Shown here: positions 50,599 through 59,873 of the stretch, in pieces | How positions within the stretch are numbered: the stretch's first letter is position 1 | Layout: every line of letters starts with the position of its first letter | Assembly: GCF_038396675.1 (NCBI RefSeq) | Contig: NC_088931.1 | Location: forward strand, 64,177,001 to 64,241,000 | Length of the DNA: 64,000 nucleotides | Source: Hydra vulgaris | Lineage: Eukaryota > Cnidaria > Hydrozoa > Anthoathecata > Hydridae | Direction of reading: 5' to 3' | Program-made: the position numbers and the translations under genes | Notes under the pieces: model-generated | Databases searched by the model: none | Seen by the model: only the letters and a program-made list of their open reading frames with translations | What the model was told of the DNA's origin: nothing

Positions 50599-50703
50599 TA
50601 TATATATATTATATATATATAATAAAAATAACTAGTGAGCTTTTGAAAAAAGAAAGTAACTAACTGATGTTGTTGGCTGACGCCATTTCACAACTTTGAG
50701 CAT
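44657..50703 (-). CDS. Candidate micro-exon gene: array of 24-nt exons
   Basis: Minus-strand segments of exactly 24 bases recur at 45499-45522, 45317-45340, 45220-45243, 45078-45101, 44978-45001 and 44657-44680, plus 44863-44885 (23 bases). Each is preceded by TTTTATTTT(T)TAG-like acceptors, and most are followed by GGTAAGR/GTAATG donors. In phase 1 they encode eight-residue modules such as [16 protein letters not shown]-like [24 protein letters not shown] and VPPLPTQT. Upstream in the same phase are 45814-45834 (21 bases, ANLTSII), 46240-46251 (12 bases, EQTI) and 50665-50703 (39 bases, [13 protein letters not shown]). Two modules have damaged donors and one (44978) has a TGA, so part of the array is decaying. 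The start and end of the gene are not identified. An LTR fossil sits in the intron between 46251 and 50665. Confidence 0.5.
45605..45783. repeat. (TA)n / (TAAATA)n microsatellite
   Basis: TA tract with interspersed AAATA units, within an intron of the micro-exon locus. Confidence 0.93.
45925..46150 (-). repeat. Tandem duplication of ~115 bp
   Basis: Two copies share TAATGATGTAT, TATTGAAA, AAACTTAC, CTTAC(A/G)TA, TTCACC/CTCACC and AAATGCCAA in the same order. On the minus strand each contains GTAAGTTT- and GTGA-type donor-like sites. This is the same exon-plus-intron duplication style as the neighbouring micro-exons, although no clean exon can be defined. Confidence 0.7.
46404..46659 (-). repeat. 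LTR (3' by element orientation)
   Basis: 256 bases with TG...CA ends, nearly identical to 50169-50424. Confidence 0.92.
50169..50424 (-). repeat. LTR (5' by element orientation)
   Basis: 256 bases with TG...CA ends. The gag frame begins only about a dozen bases inside it, leaving a very short leader. Confidence 0.92.
50539..50612. repeat. (TA)n microsatellite
   Basis: TA tract with AATA/ATTA interruptions. Confidence 0.93.
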
Positions 50704-51779
50704 CTAAAACAGCGAAAGAAATATATAAGTTATACATAAAGGTTTAGATAGTGGCCAAATAATAATTTAAAAACAGTTTAATAAACTTATATAAAAATAA
50801 CTTTATTTTTTTAGATTATAATTTATTAGTTATAAATTATAATCTAAAGGCATTCCTTGTTAAATAAAGACAACGTTCAAACTTCAAATTAGATATGATT
50901 CATAACTAATTTGATTCATATCTATTTTATATTATGTTTGGCTGTTTACCCGTGATGCTTTTAGAAATGATTAGATAGTTAAACCTCAAGAATTGATGTT
51001 TAAATTTTTAGTCATAAACTAAAAGCCAGGGCAAATATATCAACACAACATATTTAAAAAAGAGACATATGAAGATTAGTTTTTAATATAAATTATTATC
51101 TAGTAGATAATAATATCTACAGATATTCCTATTTATGTAAATTAAGGCAAACTTTTATCAGTTTATATTTATCAAGTTGATCACTTATGCTTATGCTTAT
51201 GATCTGTTATAAGAAATAATGTTCTCATTATAAAATTATTTTTAAACTAATGTATGCACTGACTATTTTAGTCCTAAAGTAAATATTTTCTCTTGCTATT
51301 TGATGCATTTGCGGATTGGTTGGGTTACATATTGTTCTTTGCTGATTTTTTACAAAAATTTTGTAGATGTATGTTTTTGAAGTTCTATGTTTTTTTGACA
51401 AGTGTTGATAAATTTTAATGTTCTTAAGTAAATCTGCTTTATTTTGCGTTTAGTTTTGAGATTCCTTGCACTCAGTAATAATGCGCTTTGAATATGCAAT
51501 ATGGTTTTTTGAGTCTTTTAATTAGGTGAATGAGCTAAAGCACTGTCATTATTATACTTATTATATTGTATTGAAGCTTCTAAACTTATGAACCTTTTTT
51601 TAAATTAGCTTTATAAAAAATAAATAGAACATAGAAAAAAAAAAAAATGTTTACAATAAACGACCCTTGAAGTATAAATGCCAAATTGGTAGTGTGCAAA
51701 GACCTTCTGCTTATAACAATTGTGCTAAAATTCAGCCTTTGAATATATTGTCAACTTATGATATGTTTTTAAATTTATA
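50704..51779. other. No gene recognised
   Basis: AT-rich. A TATAATTTATTAGTTATAAATTATA palindrome-like stretch lies near 50816-50842. No coding signal. Confidence 0.4.
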
Positions 51780-52346
51780 AGCATACATCAATGCAAACAT
51801 CTCTATAAATATCTTATCTCTATAAATCCTAAATCCATCCTTGTATGGAACACTTTCGCCATATCTTGGGCAGATCTTCTAGTGATGCCCTTTCTCTTTT
51901 AGACAAGGTGCAGAAATGAATTGTTTTTGCACCTTGACTTGCTCTTGCAGCAAACAAGGAGCTGCTCTTGCAGCCAACCTCGAACCATTATAACATTATC
52001 GTAATGTTGCTTCTCTTTCTATTTTTTATAAATACTACAATGGACACTGCTCTAAAGAGCTAGCGTCACTTGTGCCATCTACTAAAATTCATTCTTGTGT
52101 TACTCATCATTCAATAAAGTCTAATTGTTTTCCTATGACTGTTCCTAAGTGCTCCCAAAATTCTTATTTGTCTAGTTTTTTTTCCTTAAACTTTTTTTTT
52201 CACTTGCTTCATCTTGTTTTCCAGATTCATATAATTCGCAATCTATTAATTTTTCTGTTATTCATTATCTTGCTCTATAAATTTCATCTTCTCTGTAACA
52301 GTTGCTTGCAGCCTTGTTGGAAATAAAGATGTTAAAAAAAAAAAAA
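51780..52346 (+). pseudogene. LINE 3' end, copy 2
   Basis: Same family as 43930-44462. It reads HYRNVASLSIFYKYYNGHCS, KELASLVPSTKIHSCVTHHS, IKSNCFPMTVPKCSQNSYLS and a decayed SSCFPDSYN stretch. It ends ...TTGTTGGAAATAAAGATGTT plus an A-run. It keeps the middle part lost from copy 1 but has lost the upstream RT region. Frame changes and stops show that it is dead. Confidence 0.75.
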
Positions 52347-53248
52347 ACATTTCCAATGTTAGCCCATTGTATTGTATTAGCTGGGATGTTATGCATTTTA
52401 CACTTTTTTTTTGTAAAAAAATTTTTTTTTTAGTAATAAAAAAATTAGCAATACAATAAACTAAGTAAATGATATAAAATTTCCAAAGAAGTAAACTAAA
52501 ATTAGATTTATCTATAGCCTGCAGTAATTTATGTTTTAAAAACTATTTTATCTAGTTCAAAAATATATAACAGTATACTGAACATCAAATAAATAAGATA
52601 ATAAAGGCTATTACTAACCAATCTGTAGAAAAAATAGTTAAATATTTATGCTAAGTAATGCAAATGAAGAAATAAAAACTTTACTATACTTAGGTCACAA
52701 ACAATTCATAACATAGCTATTAACAATAACAAATCATTTAGTTAAAGCATAAAAAGTAAATAAGTTTCTCACCAGTCAACCATCACAATTGAAACTTGTT
52801 AAACTAATTAGCCAAGCACACTTTATAAGCCTTTTTCCTTTAAGCAGAGTCTTTTTCACAATTAATGACTGAATTTTTAATTTTACATGCAAACGATCCA
52901 AAAAACATTACGCAGAATAATTTTTGGATTATTAGCATGTTTTTATACTACAATAAAATTCATAATGCAGAACTGCCTTCAAAAAATCTTTTAGGCATCA
53001 ATCAAGAAGAATCCACACAGTTATTAATTAAATCATATCCTTGAAGTGTTCTAAAAAATAAAAACAACCACAATGCAAAATAAGAAAGTAGTCGGAAATA
53101 AAATAATCTTACACTAACTCCTGTAAAATGAATTATAAATAATTTTGACACAAAAATATTGCTGAAACTGAACTTGTGGGAAAAAAAGGTACAGCAACAT
53201 ATTTCAATTGTGTAACAACATTGATCAAGATAACGCCATACATAATGG
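52347..53248. other. No gene; weak minus-strand splice-like sites
   Basis: Donor-like GTGAGAAAC at 52765-52773 and GTAAGATTA near 53105 occur on the minus strand. The possible exons are out of phase or only 4-8 bases, so they are not called. Confidence 0.3.
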
Positions 53249-53322
53249 TCACAATATAAGTCTCTATATTATAGAGACTTATATTGTGATTTTTGACTTA
53301 TAGATTATAGGTCAAAAATCAA
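53249..53322. repeat. Two adjacent near-perfect palindromes
   Basis: 53249-53268 and 53270-53289 are perfectly complementary 20-base arms around a single base (TCACAATATAAGTCTCTATA). Immediately after, TTTTTGACTTATA and TATAGGTCAAAAA form a second hairpin with one mismatch. Both would form cruciforms. Confidence 0.85.
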
Positions 53323-53908
53323 GCTTTATAAATACAACATATAAAAGTCATTTTTGACACAGGCTTTGAGCTATTATTCATTTTACTAAAGTGTCAAATA
53401 GCAACATTATTTTCAATACAAATATTAAAAAATTCACTTTATCTTGCAGATAATTCACCAGTAAATATAAATGGTCGATATGATGGCACATAAAAGAGAA
53501 CCACTCCTAACTAACTAAATTTTTTGTGTGGAGACAACTAAAAACTTCACTTCTTATCATTGGTATCTCAACTTTTACACTTTGTTTTGGAGCAAAATTC
53601 TAAACCATTCAATTTCGCCTTATTCTATCTTCTATAAAGTATAAACTTTATGAACTTATTTTTGAAATTGACTCACTTCATTTGTAATACCTTTAAGATG
53701 ACACACACACACACAAAAATCCAGTCTTTATTAATAATTATTCCTCTCCTAAATGATGATTAAATTTAAATTAGTCAAAACCCCATGGAGAGTTCGATGC
53801 TTTTAATTGATTTCTCTAATTCTATAAAAATACCTAGTCTTCTGTCCACTTATTCTTGTCTAGAATATGACCTTTGAAAATTAGCAATTTTAATATAAAT
53901 AGTCAATA
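53323..53908. other. No gene recognised
   Basis: AT-rich with a short (CA)n run at 53699-53716. Confidence 0.4.
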
Positions 53909-56414
53909 GACGGGTTGGAATTGTTTTGAGTTTGTCCGTTGATGTACGCATGCGCAAATTCTTGACAGTCAAAACAAATCGTTAAGGGGTAATTTTTTGC
54001 TGGACTTCGTATTAAACTTCTAAAGATGTGGTCAAAATCTTTGTATTTTACCATGTTAAACAGTAGTGATTTTTTCCCCAGCAAAACATAATCAATAAGA
54101 AATTAAGCAAATTTACAGTAGGCTATTGAATGTATTTGTTGTAAGCGTAAATCTATCAGGAATAAAAGGGTAGTTTTCAAACCTTGTTATGTAACTATAA
54201 CATCTTATTATAAGACAGGAGTATATCAGAACTTGCAGAAACTAATGTTATTGCCGCATAAAGATAAATTGTATTTTAGTCCGAGCAACTTAAAATAAAA
54301 AATAAATGACGGCAATTAAGTAAGATCTTGATAAAACAAAGTCAATAATTATTTGTTAACAACAGAGCTTTGTGTATTTTGTTATCTTTAGTACATTTTT
54401 ACTGGTCAAATAAATTATTGCAACTACACAAAATCTGACATTTAGCCACACACAAAAAAAGAAATCTTCAAAAATATTTTAAAAAATAACAAGATTAGCA
54501 CAAAAAAGACACATCTCATTGTAGACACAATCAATATAAAAAAAATTACTTCGATTTTGTTAACGTTATTTTGACAAGGAAATATTTTACAAAACTTTTT
54601 TATGAGAACTAGCATGAAATATCATAAGTAACTTTAACTCATATACCAAAATATCCTTAAATCAAGCCTTTTAAACCAAGGTCTTTCAAAAAAAAAGTTT
54701 TAAAACAAAAAACAAAGTTTAATGGAAAAAAAGGAAAATATTTGAAGCTTCATAAAAGAATTGATAAATAAATGTCTAAATCTTTAAAAAAATCATTTCA
54801 AAGGCAAAATTAAATACCAAATCATATTTTTAACAATATGTGGCTATGAAAATAAACGTTTTTTATAAGCTGAAATACATTACAAAATAATCGTGCAGAA
54901 AGAAGAACCCTATTAAACATAATTTTATTTTAAGCAACTGTTGCATATCCAGGAACCAACTGGAGCTTGTGTAATTTTCACACAAGAATAATGAAACCAC
55001 TCAACTTTACAACCTGGTTTATCACATGCTATCATTGGTTCAAAACAGGGTCTTTTATAAATACAGTAGTACTTTTGTTTATTGTCTAAACATAAATCAT
55101 TTTTGTATGTAACAACTTCAGGAGGTAAACACTCAATGAATAATTTCCGGAGCAAAGGCATCATTTCATCAATAAACTTTAAGTCTCTTGTAACTCGAAC
55201 TAATAAATAATGATTTGAAGCCCAAACAAAAAAATCACAATGTTCTTTATTTAGAACATATAGTTAACCCTGCACTTGTGCATAATATTTATGATTTTTC
55301 TTCATGTTTTCAAATGAATCAATAGGGAAATTTTTATCTGTTTCCCAATTCACTAAACCATTTCGATAATTGAATGGACAGTTTATTTCTAGCAAACCGG
55401 CAGTATGGCAAGAACAGCTTACTATAGAGTCAGGTGAAGCTCCTAAGTATGGTTTATTGTATAAAATGTGAAGGTCTGAAGTTGTCAATTGGAAGTTTTT
55501 GTGTTTTTCTTTCATAATGGTTTCATAGTGTTACATTCCATTTCTTTGCCATAAGTTAAGGAAGGTGTGTTATGTGCTTTCGTATAACACATTAGCTTAT
55601 TAAGCAATGACTTACTCGAGTTGTTATATTTGAAATGCATAACTTCATAAAAATTAGAGGCTGTAATTCTCCCTGTTCTGTGAATTTTGAATGTAATGGA
55701 TAAACTCTACAGTTTAGTAATTTCAGATAAAAAAATCAAATGAACTCGAGGTGTAAGTTAATTTGTATTTTTTGTATTTTAAAAAACATCTCTATTAAAA
55801 CAGAATCATCTAAATTAATTGCTTCAATCAATCAAACAGACTTGTTAAAGGTTCTGGTCATAGATTTTCTTCTGTCTCATCATATATCAATATACCGTCA
55901 GTATTTTTCTAAGACAATACGTAATTAAAATACGCTGCTTTAGGCATAACCTTTGGTTGTTCTTGAACTTTATCTAGACCCAAATTATTCCATCAATTTC
56001 TGCATTGATGGAATAATTTTTACAGTACTTTTGGCTGATCTTATTTCACATGGTAAATCATTACATTTTGGTCTATTAAAGGATATATTTTGCAATGATG
56101 ATGCTTCAGCCTTTCTCTTTATTTGGTTCCATTGATACAGTTTACTAGTAACAGCAGTCTTATTGGCTTCAGTTCGATCGTTTATCGATTGGATACTGGT
56201 CCGGTAACGTTTCCTTGTTTGTTAATGTTAATTTCTTCTTGTAATCTAATTGATCACTACCGTTTAACATGCTAAAATACAAAGATTTTGACCACATCTT
56301 TAGAAGTTTCCATCGAAATCCAGAAAAAAATTAACCAACAACGATTTGTTTTGACTGCCAAGAATTTGCGCATGCGTACATCAACGGACAAATTCAAAAC
56401 AATTCCAACCCGTC
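53909..56414 (-). mobile_element. PHIS/ISL2EU-like transposon, transposase lost
   Basis: Inverted repeats of about 165 bp begin GACGGGTTGGAATTGTTTTG at 53909 and end with its complement at 56414. They include CATGCGCAAATTCTTG and GATGTGGTCAAAATCTTTGT on both sides. TA flanks each end, so a short TA or AAT duplication is possible. Inside are minus-strand remnants of a YqaJ-type nuclease and a PHD finger. ISL2EU elements of the PIF/Harbinger-ISL2EU-Spy group encode a YqaJ nuclease beside their transposase. No transposase was seen in the 2.5 kb, so this copy is non-autonomous. Confidence 0.78.
54925..55700 (-). pseudogene. YqaJ-like nuclease with C-terminal PHD finger, broken
   Basis: The N-terminal part (about 55700-55520) reads GRITASNFYEVMHFKYNNSS, then SKSLLNKLMCYTKAHNTPSL-like sequence and TYGKEMECNTMKP. 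After a frame change, 55515-55264 gives NKPYLGASPDSIVSCSCHTA and GLLEINCPFNY. This is the YqaJ core: LGASPDG with its Asp, and LEIKCPF with Glu and a Lys-to-Asn change. 55164-54925 encodes CIYKRPCFEPMIACDKPGC, WFHYSCV and WICNSCLK, a PHD-type C4HC3 finger. A stop and a gap separate the two. YqaJ proteins are exonuclease-fold enzymes. The Asn in place of the catalytic Lys suggests loss of function. Confidence 0.75.
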
Positions 56415-56586
56415 TAATGCGTTTTCCTTTTTAAATATTAACTCATTTATATAAAAGTAATGTTACCAATGTTATTAAATTTTTTTTTTCGCTTAACCCA
56501 TTCCATTTGCTTTAAACTTTTTCGCTTTCCCGACCTTCGCTTTTAAAATTTTCGCTCTTAAAAGTTTCGCTTTAAAGACACCGAAC
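56415..56586. other. Spacer between two elements
   Basis: Contains tandem TTTTCGCTTT-like repeats (56517-56575). No gene. Confidence 0.5.
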
Positions 56587-58460
56587 CATGGCTATCTTTA
56601 TACTAACAGGCCGTGTAAACGTACAAAATGTCCGATAAACTAGGGGCCATTGAATAATACAGCTGATTTATGTATCATATTAAATAAACGTTTGTAATAA
56701 ATTCTTTTGAATGAGAAAACACAGGTTTAACATTATTCAAGTAAAAAACAAGTTTAATAATCCTAACTTAACAATAAATAAGTTTAATCTGTGAAGTAAA
56801 TGTTTTATTAGCGAAACTAGATTAGATAATTTTGATACAAAATAGATAAAATGCATAATTAAATAAAGTTATTTTAAATTAAAAACAGTTGGTTTATAAT
56901 ACATTCATTGAGAAACAATACTAGTCTAGAAGGAATGTACAAGGAAGACAAAAAATAAAATGAGATTAGTAGATAATATATTCGCAAAAGATATTAGATT
57001 AATTTAAAAATTCTGAAATTTGACCCCCCCTCCACCTGTTGCCGTGCGTAAATTTCTGTCCCCACCCCCCCTTAAAGTCCGTACGTTTCTCAAATACCCC
57101 CCCATCCCTCCTCGAATATCCCCACCCACCCCTCCTTTATTTTTTTTTCTCAATAAAAAAGTTTATTTAAAAAAAAAAAAGACGGAGGGTACCACCTTAG
57201 ATACTTTATACGACCCCAAAGCTCTTTGTTTGCGCATTTTATAGAACGTTTTCAAGTATATAAACAAATAATAATTAAAATAAATTAAAAACACATATAC
57301 CGTAAGTGTGTATTTGGGCGAGAGGTTAATGCGGAGGACAACGTCGACGGAGAACCAGGATCGATACCCAATTAGGTTGAGTAAACTTTTTTTTTGTTTT
57401 AATAACGAATCAAATGTAAATAAACTATACTTAAGTTGGACGTTTTTTTCAGGCACCCCTCTTTAGTAAGTTAAAAACGAGTCTTACGTGAGATCAGTAA
57501 TATTGAAAACAAAGGGTAAAACCCAGTGGGAGAGGGCAACAGCAAATTTTGTGCCCTTTTGCTAATTAAAGAAGCTTTTTATTTTAGCAAAACCTAGCGG
57601 TCAAATTTGGAAGATTTTGAGACGCCATTGACACGTTTTTTTTGGGGGTGACTCCGTCCCATCAACCACGGCCCTCAGGGCCAGTATATAAGATGGTGGT
57701 ATGCGTGCATGTGCCCCCTCAGGATTTTTTGATGTTCCAGATAGAACACTTTCACACATCGTGCAAACTTAAGTTTGTTAATATGCCAGATGAGGTGGCC
57801 TTGCAAAAAATTTGGATGGCGGAATCATGGGAACAATAAGCCCTAAAGCGTTTGCCTCCCTCCTTCCCAGCCCAAACGTGAGGGAAATATGTTGCAAAAT
57901 TTTTAATTTTAACATCTAAAACTAAATTAAAATTTATCGACAGATTTTAATTTTTGTAGAAAAATATTGTAAGTTATAAAAAAGTTATGACCATGCAAAA
58001 TTTACACCCCTCTCATTTTGGGGGTCGGGAGGGTAAGCGTTTTAAGGCTTTTTGTTCACAGGCCTCCGCCATCCCGATATTTTGCAAGGCCTCCCCATTT
58101 GGCATAGGTATAAACAAACTTAAGTTATGAGTTTGCACGATGTGTGAAAGTGTCCTATCTGGAACATCAAAAAATTCTGTGGGCGCCCATACATGTGTGT
58201 GCATAGAGGAAAACTATACCCTCTACTCCATATACCATACATCTTTTTATGTTGGCAAACTAGAACCTTTAGTCAGAATGTAACTTTTCTATTGATTAGC
58301 TGGTTAATTGTGATAAATTAGAAAATCGAAGTACGTACTTTTAAATTGAACCCTCCCCCCCCCCTCCCATACGCTTTCGTACGCTTTTTGAAGACCTCCC
58401 CCTCCCCCCTATGAGCGTACGTACTTTATGGACGACCCCTTAGTTATAAAGATAGCCGTG
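56587..58460. mobile_element. Non-autonomous hAT with 8-bp duplication and nested fold-back
   Basis: The ends CATGGCTATCTTTATA and (reverse complement of right) CACGGCTATCTTTATA match at 15 of 16 bases. Both flanks read CACCGAAC (56579-56586 and 58461-58468). The interior has long C-rich runs (57023-57135 and 58347-58410) and the fold-back at 57694-58205. The string GTCGTCCATAAAGTACGTAC inside the right end is a common MITE motif. No transposase was found. Confidence 0.82.
57694..58205. repeat. Fold-back with ~180-bp arms
   Basis: The left arm (57694-57875) and the reverse complement of the right arm (58020-58205) share TTTTTTGATGTTCCAGATAG, CACTTTCACACATCGTGCAA and ACTTAAGTTTGTT, with small gaps. 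The two short open frames across them (MFQIEHFHTSCKLK and FDVPDRTLSHIVQT) are the two arms read in opposite directions, not genes. Confidence 0.85.
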
Positions 58461-59298
58461 CACCGAACCGATCTAGACACAACCTACTCTTTGGTGCCTA
58501 ATAGAAGGGGGGCTAGAATAAGCGGGGAGGGGGGGTTGGAAATATCACTAAAACTTAATAAGCAGGGGGGCTGGAATAGGCGGGAGGGGGGGAGGAAGGG
58601 GTTAGAAAATTTCAAGCTTTTTTAAATACGTAGCAAATAAGCAATAAAACATAGCAATAACTAAGTAATGTTTTTGTTAATTATTAACATATATATTAGT
58701 GTCTGAAAATAAGTAAATATATAATAAAGAAGTACTAAAGTCCAAAGAAGAAATATCAACAGAAGTCCAGAGGTCTGATATTACAACGCATACAAGTAAA
58801 TAAGTACTGAAAATGATATGACGTGACGATAGAAAGAAGAAAATTTCTTTTTTAATGAATAATGACGTAACGATAGAAAGAAGAAAATAGAACGTTCTTT
58901 TTTTTTCATGCTTTATATAAGGTTACTTTCTATATATATATCGTCCCCTCAGTATTATCTTGTTCTATGTCGCTAAACTATGGTTTTGAAAAAAAGGCAT
59001 TTGAATTTTCAAAAGCCCTAAAAATGTTCAAAATAAACTTTGCACCAAATTTTGTTATTATAAAATTGTCAAGGTCAATATATAATACCCTTATAAACCA
59101 TTTTTAGAAAATTATTGTGTATTTAGTGTTTAAAAAAATGATTTTTGACTTTTGAGATAGAACAAATTACTGACAAACTTTACAAAATACAAAAATTGTA
59201 TAATGTTCTATGTCAATTTCTTTGGGTTTTTTTAATTATAGTTTGTCCAAACATGCACAAATGTCTTATTTGGTGAATGTTTTGAATGTATTTCTTAC

Positions 59299-59762
59299 CA
59301 AGGACGGATACAAAGATGGGAGTATCCCCCTCCCCCCCCCCCTCATCTTAAGAATTATCAATCTTCAAAATATTATTGATAGAAATTAAAAAAAAAAAAA
59401 AAATACAAAATATTATTTTGCAACATTTGAATTTTTGGCAAAAAATAGTTAGTTATATACACATTTAATATATTTATTAGTAAACTAATTTATAAGCATT
59501 TTTTACGCTCTTCGCGTGCATCTTATTTTTGTTCAATATGACTTAGATGCTGAGCCCGTTCATAATCATTTAAAGTACCTTCAGCACTTTTGATTTTAAA
59601 AAATTTACACTAATTACCCCTATCTTTTTTTCTTTGCCGGAAAGAATTATTGAACTTAGTTAGAAAAATGATCAAATAAAACAGTGGTTTTAGCTGAAAA
59701 AATCATTTTTTTTGGTCATATAACCCCCTCCCCCCTAGTACAATGACCTGGATCCACCCCTG
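59299..59762. mobile_element. Small hAT-like element carrying a piece of the copy B type transposase
   Basis: The left end CAAGGACGGATACAAAGATG and the reverse complement of the right end, CAGGGGTGGATCCAGGTCAT, are related, each followed by a C/G run. The 8-bp flanks TTTCTTAC and TTTTAGAC agree at only 5 positions. Bases 59499-59670 are about 90% identical, in the same orientation, to 60737-60905 inside the transposase gene (CTCTTCGCGTGCATCTT..., ATGACTTAGATGCTGAGCCC). The element has therefore copied a transposase fragment. Confidence 0.7.
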
Positions 59763-59873
59763 TTTTAGACATTATTTGGTTGTGTTCAAGTAAAACATTT
59801 TTTTTTTCATGAAACAATTATATTAAGACATAAAAATAATTAAGAAAAGTACATGGGAGATGCACATGAATTA

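Noticed and set aside
52610-53110. Minus-strand exons of 4 and 8 nt continuing the micro-exon gene
   Set aside because: The splice-like signals are short and the lengths are not multiples of three, so chance cannot be excluded.
57642-58204. Two facing frames of about 65 codons
   Set aside because: They are the two arms of the same inverted duplication read in opposite directions, so the similarity between them is not evidence of a gene.
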